From: Sphaerulina vaccinii
Lineage: Eukaryota > Ascomycota > Dothideomycetes > Mycosphaerellales > Mycosphaerellaceae
Assembly: GCA_022570795.1 (NCBI GenBank)
Contig: JAKUDP010000001.1
Span: forward strand, 186,001-250,000
Length of the DNA stretch: 64,000 nt
Direction: 5' to 3'
Shown piece after piece: positions 56,402-63,481 of this stretch; position 1 is the first letter of the stretch; each line of letters opens with the position of its first letter. The notes under the pieces were generated by a model. The model had not been told where the DNA came from. It searched no databases and worked only from the letters and a program-made list of their open reading frames with translations. The translations under genes were made by a program, and so were the position numbers.

Positions 56402-56482
56402 GCTATTCCAGTAGTTCTTTCTTTTACGCCACCGCTAGGGTCGCAAAACAACCTTCATATACCATCAAGACCTACGATTTTC

Positions 56483-56634
56483 CAACGATCGTCCGTAGTG
56501 TAGCGGAACAGCAATAAGTCGTTGGCATAGCTGATGCTTATCAACCTCAAGGTAGATAGTGATGCCTGAAGGCGAAGCCTTGAGACGTATGATCTTGACC
56601 TTGTCTCCTCCAAAAGCCCAAGGGCGGTTGTTTT
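56483..56634 (+). ncRNA. tRNA-like pol III unit 14 (class I)
   Basis: The head CAACGATCGTCC starts at 56483, A box TAGTGTAGCGG is at 56496-56506, then AATAAGTCG, stem TTGGC-ata-GCTGA with two G-U pairs, GCTTATC, private hairpin AAGGC-gaa-GCCTT, 3' strand GGGCGGTTG (A to G compensated by wobble) and TTTT 56631-56634. TTCATATACC is the TATA-like element. Confidence 0.72.
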
Positions 56635-56716
56635 GCCACCCTGCTGGTTCTTCCTTTTGATTCACCTCACAGGTCAGCAATGTGGCCTTCATATACCATC
56701 AAGATCCACAGTCCTT

Positions 56717-56861
56717 CAATAATCGTCCGTGGTGTAGCGGATAGCAGTAAGTCATCAGTATAGCTGATGCTTGCAACACACGTATAATGAAGCAGAAGTA
56801 AGTCTTATTCGCCTTCAAGAGCGGTAGTGTCCTCGTTGCGAGCTCTCGGGCGATTTGTTTT
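56717..56861 (+). ncRNA. tRNA-like pol III unit 15 (class I)
   Basis: The head CAATAATCGTCC starts at 56717, A box TGGTGTAGCGG is at 56730-56740, then CAGTAAGTCA, stem ATCAGT-ata-GCTGAT, GCTTGCAAC, 3' strand GGGCGATTTG and TTTT 56858-56861. TTCATATACC lies about 30 bp upstream. Confidence 0.72.
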
Positions 56862-56935
56862 GTCTTTTGCCTCTCTAATCCTCTTGCCTTTTTGACAGAT
56901 ATGAGCGCTCATATACCTGAAGGATAGTCAGTCCC

Positions 56936-57079
56936 CAATAATCGTCCGTGGTGTAGCGGTATACCTGTAAGTCATTAGCATAGCTAATGTTTGGTAAGGC
57001 CAGGAGGACACTCACCTCGAGAATGTTTGATCTCATGTCGAATGAGTTTGCAGGCTCCCTATAGAAAGGGCGATTTTTT
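56936..57079 (+). ncRNA. tRNA-like pol III unit 16 (class I)
   Basis: The head CAATAATCGTCC starts at 56936, A box TGGTGTAGCGG is at 56949-56959, then CTGTAAGTCA, perfect stem ATTAGC-ata-GCTAAT, GTTTGG, private hairpin CTCAT-gtcga-ATGAG, 3' strand GGGCGATT and six T (57074-57079). CTCATATACC is the TATA-like element. Confidence 0.74.
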
Positions 57080-57185
57080 GCTAGTCTTATGTCCTTCGTC
57101 TTGTTCAGAAATGATCTTATGTTCTTTTGTCAGGGCAGCTACTCGGGATCCTAAACCCCATAAGGATCGCAAAATTGTCACTCTG

Positions 57186-57340
57186 CAACGATCGTCCGTG
57201 GTGTAGCGGAATTGGCAGTAAGTCGTTGGCGTAGCTAATGCTTGGAACATAGTACTATGACCGAAGAAAACTGAGTCTCGTGAGACTCTTTCTTGATATG
57301 AACCTTGGAGCTTGATCGCAAGCTTTCGGCGGTTGTTTTT
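57186..57340 (+). ncRNA. tRNA-like pol III unit 17 (class I)
   Basis: The head CAACGATCGTCC starts at 57186, A box TGGTGTAGCGG is at 57199-57209, then CAGTAAGTCG, stem TTGGC-gta-GCTAA, GCTTGGAAC, a strong private hairpin GAGTCTC-gt-GAGACTC, 3' strand GGCGGTTG and five T (57336-57340). The TATA-like element is weak (GCAAAATTG). Confidence 0.72.
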
Positions 57341-57429
57341 GTCTTTTGCTGCTGCTCTGCCTCGGACTGTTTGTAAAGTCTGCGCCTGTTGAGGTGGAGG
57401 TACATGTATAGCAGAATGTACTGCGCATT

Positions 57430-57582
57430 CAACGATCATCCCAAGCTCCTTGGCCGAGTCTGTAAGTCGTCGGTTCTTACTGATGCTAGGAGATGTGTTA
57501 GCAGAGTAGGACATCAAGTCTAGTCGAGACTTCTCCACTATACCGTTCGCGCTGGGCCCATCGAGTGCAGGGAGATCCTTTT
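57430..57582 (+). ncRNA. tRNA-like pol III unit 18 (class II)
   Basis: The head CAACGATCATCCC starts at 57430, A box TGGCCGAGTCTG is at 57451-57462, then CTGTAAGTCG and stem TCGGT-tctt-ACTGA. The innermost pair of this stem differs on both strands yet is preserved. GCTAGG, private hairpin AAGTCT-agtcg-AGACTT, 3' strand GGGAGATCC and TTTT 57579-57582 follow. Confidence 0.68.
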
Positions 57583-57843
57583 GCTCTTCCACTACCAGTC
57601 TGACCTCCTTAGGGCCTATAGTGAGAGACTTCTTTATGCTGAGAGTACAGCGAATCAGTCCGTACAGCTCAGAATGTATGTCAAGACCGCTCTCGCCTCG
57701 TGTAATACTTCTGCTACCATTCTCCATAGGCAGCATGCTATATTGTAGCAAGTATACTGTATTCGTTGCTAGCCAGCCCTTCCCTCTCTTGTCCATCTAT
57801 GTCCTGTACACTCCCAGCTCTCCAACATATGAATCTCCAGTTC

Positions 57844-58596
57844 TTACTGCCCCTTCTTCTCCCTCAACCCTCTCAATACCTTTCTCCTCTGCGCCATCAT
57901 ATGCGTATACAACACATAAGCTCCCGGCACATAGACACACAGGATCAGCTTCAACACCCACTCATACGCCTGATTCAACTGCCTAGCAGGTCCTATGCTC
58001 TTATAAACCAACCAGCACTCCGAGCTGATGCCCAGCGGGTACAGCACGAAGAAAGTGTTATACCTCAACCAAGTCATGAACTTCGGCACAGAGCCATAGA
58101 ACAAGTTGACAGCGAAGTATGAATACCGAATAATCTCAGTAACACTCCAAGCGATGAGCATAGTGCTGTATGCTGGCGATCGAGATGTGTGGATCGGGAA
58201 GTTATTCGCTATACCCCAGACGAGGAGGTATCGTGAGGCGACTTGCATGAGGGTTGTGAAGAGGGGTGCTCTGACGATGCCTACATACCATCATTCGATC
58301 AGCACCTACCTTGCGAGCTCATCATCGAGAGCAGTATAAAGCATACCGGTAGCTGCATGTAGCACTTCCAACCCAGCAAGCGTCTGGGTCCATTTCGTAA
58401 ACTCTGAAGTTCCGAGGAAGACGGTTTGCCAGCCTTTCAGGCCGCCGATGAGGAGGACTCGGCCTAGGACTACGCTCCAGAGGAGGGTTGAGACGAAGTT
58501 GTAGAGGATGAGGTATGCCGTTTTCGTGGTTGAAGGAGATGCCTTCGTTTTGCCTGATGGAGCTACAGGCTGTTGGGAGTCAGATGGTTGATCCAT
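57844..58596 (-). CDS. PHS1: Very-long-chain 3-hydroxyacyl-CoA dehydratase
   Basis: Exons 58596-58347 and 58280-57844 (66-nt intron) give 228 residues, normal for the PTPLA/Phs1 family. The join restores LEVLHAATG-IVRAPLFTTLMQVASR. Six or so membrane helices are visible (TAYLILYNFVSTLLWSVVLG, YLLVWGIANNF, LILCVYVPGAYVLYTHMM). The conserved core AWSVTEIIRYSYFAVNLF carries the family's catalytic region, and YNTFFVLYPLGISSE follows. It performs the third step of very-long-chain fatty acid elongation in the ER and so supplies ceramide synthesis. The C-terminus is basic (RRKVLRGLREKKGQ), fitting an ER-retention lysine signal. Confidence 0.93.
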
Positions 58597-58773
58597 GGTG
58601 AAGTCGTTGTAGGCGAAAAGGTGAAGGAGTGGTTGAGGTTACAGTATACTTCCACAACGAGGCTCAAGTACTTGCATATGGAAGTCTTGGCTATACCACA
58701 TATCCACGTACCACTTCCTCCTTCTCTCTCCCTTTCACATACAATGTTATAAGAAGAGTCATTGATTGATTTT

Positions 58774-60216
58774 ATGGGACGCGAATGGAGACCGTCACTC
58801 GATGGTATAAGAGAGTCGACCAGAGAGGATCGATCTTTCTCTCTCTACGACAATCCTCAATCGCAGCAACGCCGCGGTAGCATGCAAACCCGCAGACGAA
58901 AGGACTCTGGACTCCTCGGCCGCTTTCAACCTTCCAAGACCAGCACGGCACGCAGACGACGAGATGCATATACCTCCCTCCCAAAGAGAATAGCCAAGTA
59001 CTTTGCCATACTGCTCTTGACATGGACAGTAGTGGAAGTGCTTCTGATCAAGAATGCCATTAGCAGAGAAGCAGCGAGAAAGTCTCCAGCATTGGGGAAA
59101 GAGAAGATCTTCATAACTTCTATACATTGGACCTCTCAAGGCATTCTACGAAATCATTGGATCCCTCAGGTGGTAGAATTGACTCAAGCGATTGGGAGGA
59201 AGAATGTGTTCGTTAGTCTCTATGAGAGTGGGAGCTTGGATGATACGAAAGGCGCCTTGCGAGAGTTGGATGGGAAGCTTGAAGAGAATGGAATAAGCAG
59301 GAGAATTGTGTTGGACAATACCACGCATCTGGACATCATGGATACAAGACCTGAGGTACGGGAGAAGAGGAAGGGTTGGATACAGACGCCTGAGACTGGT
59401 CCAACGACTGGTATACCGGGATTTGATTATACACCCTCTGGAAAGATGGAGTTGAGACGAATACCTTATCTTGCGGAAGCGAGGAATCGTGCCCTGGAAC
59501 CGTTGTATGAGTTGCATGAGAAAGGATTGAAGTTCGACAAAGTCCTCTTCCTCAACGATGTGATCTTCACGAATCAAGACGTCCAAACACTTCTACATAC
59601 GAACGAGGGCGAGTATGGCGCGGCCTGCTCTCTCGACTTCTCAAAAGTCGGGACACCAGTATACGATACCTTCGCACTCCGAGACATGGATGGCAAAGAG
59701 CCAATGATGCAAACTTGGCCATATTTCGAGAATCGACAGAACAGGAAGGCGATGAAGTATTCCAAGCCCGTGAGAGTGAAGAGTTGTTGGAATGGAATCG
59801 TGGCCATGAACGCAGAAGCTTTCTACGGCGGCTACCAATCACTCAAGTTCAGAGGACTAGACGACACACTGGCCAATGCACACCTCGAAGCGTCAGAGTG
59901 TTGTTTGATACATGCTGATAATCCTTTCTCGACCTGGAAAGGCGTCTATCTGAACCCGAATGTCAGAGTGGGTTATAAACCGGAGGCGAGGAAGGCAGTG
60001 GAGAAGACAAACTGGATATCGATCTACCGCGCCGTCTACGGAGTCTGGGCAAACAGACTGCTACGATGGACGTCCTTGATACGGCATCAAGCGAGTACCA
60101 TACATCAGCGAATTGCGGACTGGAAAGCGGAAAGTCCGACGAACTTTGAGAGTGGAGATTTCTGTGTAATAGATGAGATGCAGACCATCTATGAGTTTGG
60201 ATGGGCTCATGTTTGA
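58774..60216 (+). CDS. Alpha-1,3-mannosyltransferase-like, GT69 (CAP59/CMT1 family)
   Basis: The first ATG of the frame is at 58774 and gives 480 residues. It has a type II layout: a basic, Ser-rich cytoplasmic N-terminus of about 65 residues, one signal anchor (YFAILLLTWTVVEVLLI, ~75-95), then a lumenal catalytic domain. Motifs of the CAP59/CMT1 family: IFITSIHWTSQGILRNHW, NVFVSLYESGSLDDTKGAL, YLAEARNRALEPL, KVLFLNDVIF (metal-binding Asp), YGAACSLDF, YDTFALRDMDG, VKSCWNGIVAMNAEAF and ASECCLIHADN. It probably adds mannose to glycans or wall polysaccharide in the Golgi. The acceptor is unknown. Confidence 0.9.
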   Translation: MGREWRPSLDGIRESTREDRSFSLYDNPQSQQRRGSMQTRRRKDSGLLGRFQPSKTSTARRRRDAYTSLPKRIAKYFAILLLTWTVVEVLLIKNAISREAARKSPALGKEKIFITSIHWTSQGILRNHWIPQVVELTQAIGRKNVFVSLYESGSLDDTKGALRELDGKLEENGISRRIVLDNTTHLDIMDTRPEVREKRKGWIQTPETGPTTGIPGFDYTPSGKMELRRIPYLAEARNRALEPLYELHEKGLKFDKVLFLNDVIFTNQDVQTLLHTNEGEYGAACSLDFSKVGTPVYDTFALRDMDGKEPMMQTWPYFENRQNRKAMKYSKPVRVKSCWNGIVAMNAEAFYGGYQSLKFRGLDDTLANAHLEASECCLIHADNPFSTWKGVYLNPNVRVGYKPEARKAVEKTNWISIYRAVYGVWANRLLRWTSLIRHQASTIHQRIADWKAESPTNFESGDFCVIDEMQTIYEFGWAHV

Positions 60217-60523
60217 GCTGGACAGAACGACTAGCTGGAGAACAGCACAGCACATCTAGAGTCCATAACGAGCCAGAAGAAATGTCATACCACTCCGCCA
60301 TGAAGTCGTTTCTCCAATCTGTGAGTGCCGAACTCATGTTGCAACGACTGGACGTTCAGCACCACGGTCTCAGAGGTTCGGGCGAAGTACGACCAGGCTG
60401 ATCTGTTCCACATGTCAGAAGTGGAAGCCGCGCACTGCGAACTGTCATGTATCTCATCCTGACCGATCATCCAGCTCGATCTCCAGGACTCAGCGCTCCA
60501 CTCGGAGGGCGTCAGCCTCAATG
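60217..60523. other. Short convergent space
   Basis: 307 bp between the GT69 stop and the 3' end of the next minus-strand frame. No tRNA-like unit, no gene. Confidence 0.5.
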
Positions 60524-61306
60524 CTACAGTGCGCTGCCGTCCTGCGAGAATGCTCTCCTGCCGCGGTCAGGTGTACTCGTCTCATGTCTGCCCAGGTCGA
60601 AGTTCCCGTAGCACTTCTGGCTCCACAGACGTGTTCCCATCACACTTTGAATCGCCAGATGCGACTTGGACGGCGCCTGCACGACTTGTTCGGCTGCCAT
60701 AGCCTTCGCACCCTTCTCTTGCCACAGTGATGTAACTGTAGCCACCAATCTTTCAAGCTCGCGAAGTAACTCGATGTCCCACAAGTTCCGCGTATAGCGT
60801 CTTCGTCTGGTCGATCTATGGCACGTGGATGATCCAACGGAGGGATATTGTGGCCTTGCGGTGCGCAGCATACGCGATCTTGTGGCAATCTGATCCTCGT
60901 AGAGTTCGAACTCTATGTCAAACAGTCCTATGATTGGGAACGAGAAGGCCACCACGAAGCTCCCTTTGTCAAGCTTGACAGGCGGTGCCCACTTTCCGTG
61001 TTCGAATGAGAACATCAGTCCAGTGGCTGGTAGCATCTTGAGACTTGACATAGAGTGCTGGAGGGAGGACGGCAGTGGCTTGTCGTAGCCTTTGACGACA
61101 ATGCGGAGTCCGCTGAGTAAGGCGATGAGGCAGGTGAACACCGTATACACTGGAGCACTCTGTGGACCAGCTGAGCCACCTCCAATACCTACCGCGAGCA
61201 AATCCGCTTTCATCGAATGGAGACTGCGTGGCATGGACCTGACGTGTACACAGAAGCGCGTTGTCTGACTTAGGAAATTGAGAGGTGTAAGGTGCTGAAA
61301 GTACAC
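60524..61306 (-). CDS. Hypothetical protein, 260 aa
   Basis: One uninterrupted frame. The first Met gives 260 residues; the Met at residue 25 (MPRSLHSMKADLL) is an equally likely start. The middle has a Gly-rich turn, a hydrophobic segment VYTVFTCLIALLSGLRIVV, and a beta-rich stretch GKWAPPVKLDKGSFVVAFSFPIIGLFDIEFELYEDQ, which looks like real protein. The end is Arg-rich and then disordered. No family recognised; part of the frame could be intron. Confidence 0.5.
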   Translation of the reverse strand: MYFQHLTPLNFLSQTTRFCVHVRSMPRSLHSMKADLLAVGIGGGSAGPQSAPVYTVFTCLIALLSGLRIVVKGYDKPLPSSLQHSMSSLKMLPATGLMFSFEHGKWAPPVKLDKGSFVVAFSFPIIGLFDIEFELYEDQIATRSRMLRTARPQYPSVGSSTCHRSTRRRRYTRNLWDIELLRELERLVATVTSLWQEKGAKAMAAEQVVQAPSKSHLAIQSVMGTRLWSQKCYGNFDLGRHETSTPDRGRRAFSQDGSAL

Positions 61307-61428
61307 ATCGCCATTCGACTCGATTTCTGAAGCGGAATGCTTCGCTTGGGTATCTCTAACCTTAACGCCTCAGAACGCCTCGCATCGCCGGAAACATATT
61401 GCTATCATCAGGTTACCGTTTCCCACCT

Positions 61429-62160
61429 TCAGCTCATCTGGTCCTCACATTCCTTCACACCAACGTACTTCACCCAGGCGTTTCCAGAGAGACCAACAAG
61501 AATACCAGCAGCCAGATCTGCCTCTGCTTCCGCGCTCATCTTCACTTCCTCGACCCCAGCTGAACGCACTGGCTCAGTCGCCGCGCCGCCTTTCGAGATC
61601 CCTCCTCGACGACGACGAGTTGCTGCAAGAGCATCCTTTCTCTTCTTCGCTCCAAAGTGCGTCTGCGCCTCATCGAACTGCCGCTTGACAACAGCTCTCT
61701 CAATGCCATACGCCTTCGCCACCACATCCTTGGCGTCAGACAGACGTGTGCTGACTCTCTTGTTGTCGACTTGGAACTCAGGATGGCTAGCAGAGATCAC
61801 CTCAACAGCTTCTTCGACTGTGTAGCGGGCGCCATAGCGCAAAACGTCTTCGTGAGAGGCTACCGTTATGTCGCCGTGCTTCACTTTGCCCCAGAGCAAG
61901 TTGTGCTCGCCGAAAATAGGTATCTCGAGGAAGAAAGATGGTGCTAGAGGTTCTTTTAGCTGGAGATGCGATGGCGTGGTGGGTGAGGGCTTACGGAGAC
62001 GTGGCTCTTGGGGAGCAGACATGGTTTCGAGTCTGGTGGGAGGTTCGCGAGGAAAGTCGTGAAAGCTCGAGTTGGCTTTGGTCTTGAGCTTCTTGCGGGT
62101 CGGTGAGGCGCGGATTGCATGTGTAGTGGAATGCGAGCACCCGGGTGTTGAGGTGCTCAT
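61429..62160 (-). CDS. Hypothetical basic protein, 243 aa
   Basis: An intronless frame of 243 residues. The first 70 residues are Ser/Thr/Pro/Arg-rich and disordered. Residues 75-165 look folded: FFLEIPIFGEHNLLWGKVKHGDITVASHEDVLRYGARYTVEEAVEVI, then VVAKAYGIERAVVKRQFDE. A basic cluster (KKRKDALAATRRRRGG) suggests nuclear localisation. It ends with a short Ala/Gly-rich helix. I do not recognise the family. Codon use resembles the neighbours. Confidence 0.72.
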   Translation of the reverse strand: MSTSTPGCSHSTTHAIRASPTRKKLKTKANSSFHDFPREPPTRLETMSAPQEPRLRKPSPTTPSHLQLKEPLAPSFFLEIPIFGEHNLLWGKVKHGDITVASHEDVLRYGARYTVEEAVEVISASHPEFQVDNKRVSTRLSDAKDVVAKAYGIERAVVKRQFDEAQTHFGAKKRKDALAATRRRRGGISKGGAATEPVRSAGVEEVKMSAEAEADLAAGILVGLSGNAWVKYVGVKECEDQMS

Positions 62161-62663
62161 GTTGGCGTAGGAGCGTTTCCTGGGCGGATGTTAGTTGTTT
62201 GCTTCAGGCAACAGACTTCATCGACCGTTGCGCTAGCGACGAAGCACGAGTGACAGTACCCACAAGGCCGCGTCAAGTTCGCGTTCGTCGACCAGCGACT
62301 CGATGCAATGGGACAATGCTTTAAGGCAGAGAAGTACAGGATGAGAAGAGCTGGACACTTCACTTACATATTTAGCGTGTTCAGTCGAAGTTTATACATT
62401 GGGGCCACATCAACAGGCTCGAGAAGGACTTATGACAACTACGATGATTGCTGCAACTCATCGAGACAGATATGCACAAAGGGAACTGAAAGTGAAGGGC
62501 ATAGAAGTTTAGACATCCTCAAGCAAGCAGCTTCGAGGTTGAAAAGATCATAATACAACGACAAGTGTAAGCAAGAGAAGTATGCGCAGAAGAATGGCCA
62601 GTCATGTAAACATTGATGCAGAGCAAAATGAGGGTACACATACTTGAATTCATCTCTCTTCTT

Positions 62664-62815
62664 CAACAGTCGTGGCAGCCTCCGTGGCACAGTCAGTAAG
62701 TCGTCAGCTCAGTTGACGCTTGAACACTTGCACGCACATCAATACTGCTAGGCCTACAGTAGACCTGTAGTCGATGTATGGAACAATTCTACCATCGGGT
62801 AGTCGCGATTGTTTT
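62664..62815 (+). ncRNA. tRNA-like pol III unit 19 (class II)
   Basis: The head CAACAGTCGTGG starts at 62664, perfect A box TGGCACAGTCAG is at 62685-62696, then CAGTAAGTCG, stem GTCAGC-tca-GTTGAC and B-box-like GCTTGAAC. There are two private hairpins, CTACAG-tagac-CTGTAG and CTACC-atc-GGGTAG. The 3' strand TCGCGATTG and TTTT 62812-62815 close the unit. Confidence 0.72.
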
Positions 62816-62895
62816 GCCATTTGGCTCCTGCTTCTTTTGTTTCTAGCAGGAGATATGCAGTGAGCACTCGTATACAATCCCAAACCGTGCTTCCT

Positions 62896-63049
62896 CAAGG
62901 ATCGTCGAGCCTATATGGCTCAATCAGTAAGTCGTCAGCTTGGTTTGACGCTTGAGCGCTTGGGTGTAGGGTACCTGTGTCGGGATCTCTGTGTCGCATA
63001 AACCTGTCTCGGTCTCCTGTTGCCAGCAGCGAGTTGCGGCGGTTCTTTT
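62896..63049 (+). ncRNA. tRNA-like pol III unit 20 (class II)
   Basis: The head CAAGGATCGTCG starts at 62896, and mini-hairpin AGCC-tata-TGGCT leads into A box TGGCTCAATCAG (62916-62927). Then CAGTAAGTCG, stem GTCA...TGAC, GCTTGAGC, 3' strand GGCGGTTC and TTTT 63046-63049. The C to G change in the head (CAAG instead of CAAC) is matched by G to C in the tail (GGTTC instead of GGTTG), a true compensatory pair. CTCGTATACA is the TATA-like element. Confidence 0.74.
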
Positions 63050-63130
63050 GCCCTTTGCTCCTGGCTTTATTCCTTTGTTTCCGCGGGTGTAGTATATGCG
63101 AATCTGCTTTGCTTCACTTTCGTCCTTCTG

Positions 63131-63270
63131 GCGGTCATCGTGCGCTTCCCGGCTTAGTTTGTAAGTGGTCAACGCTGTTGGCGTTTGAAGGCTAGCATTC
63201 GAAACACCCATCAAAAGGTCTTGTCCTGTGCGATCTCCTGATGAACCTGTATCGCGTGGTCACGGCGATC
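63131..63270 (+). ncRNA. tRNA-like unit 21 (decayed)
   Basis: A box CGGCTTAGTTTG (63150-63161), GTAAGTGG, a strong stem CAACGC-tgtt-GGCGTTTG and GGCGATCGTTG near 63264-63274 remain. The head is diverged, and no T run follows directly. Likely a decaying copy. Confidence 0.38.
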
Positions 63271-63481
63271 GTTGTGTGCTTCTGCTGATCAATTTTGGTT
63301 CTCTCCATATGAGCATGACTTGTGCTTGGTCTGTTTTCGTGTCATTGGGAATTCGTGTCGATGTGAAGCTTTCGCGAAGTACAATACTGCGGGATGCCAT
63401 AGATTCTCAGAACCCGGCGCGTACGTATCATATAGATCCTGAGTCTGCTCCTTAATACCGCAGCCTTCCAGCCAGAAGTCT

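Larger units (their letters stand above)
54901..57843. repeat. Tandem array of tRNA-like ncRNA units between convergent genes
   Basis: Gene-free space filled by one minus-strand unit (55047-55191), one rearranged unit (about 55332-55475) and nine plus-strand head-to-tail units. Starts are at 55566, 55801, 56036, 56253, 56483, 56717, 56936, 57186 and 57430. Spacing is 217-250 bp, of which about 145-163 nt is the predicted RNA and 70-100 bp a spacer with a TATA-like element. Bodies differ strongly, so this is an old array under structural constraint rather than a recent satellite. Both flanking genes end towards it. Confidence 0.8.
62161..63481. other. Intergenic space with three tRNA-like units
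   Basis: The space lies between two minus-strand genes, so it is upstream of one and downstream of the other. It holds units 19 and 20 and the decayed unit 21 on the plus strand. The 500 bases before 62664 show no gene. Confidence 0.6.

Noticed and set aside
55566..57582. Canonical tRNA genes or tRNA pseudogenes
   Set aside because: There is no acceptor stem of 7 bp next to the A box, no U33, and no T-arm with GGTTCGAATCC; the RNA is twice tRNA length and closes with its own distal helix.
55566..57582. Ordinary tRNA-derived SINE insertions
   Set aside because: Units are regularly spaced in tandem, each has an upstream TATA-like element and terminator, stems covary, and I see no target-site duplications or A-rich tails. 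A SINE origin long ago remains possible.
55566..57582. CRISPR-like array
   Set aside because: The genome is eukaryotic, the period is about 230 bp, repeats are diverged, and the constant parts are at both ends of a structured RNA.
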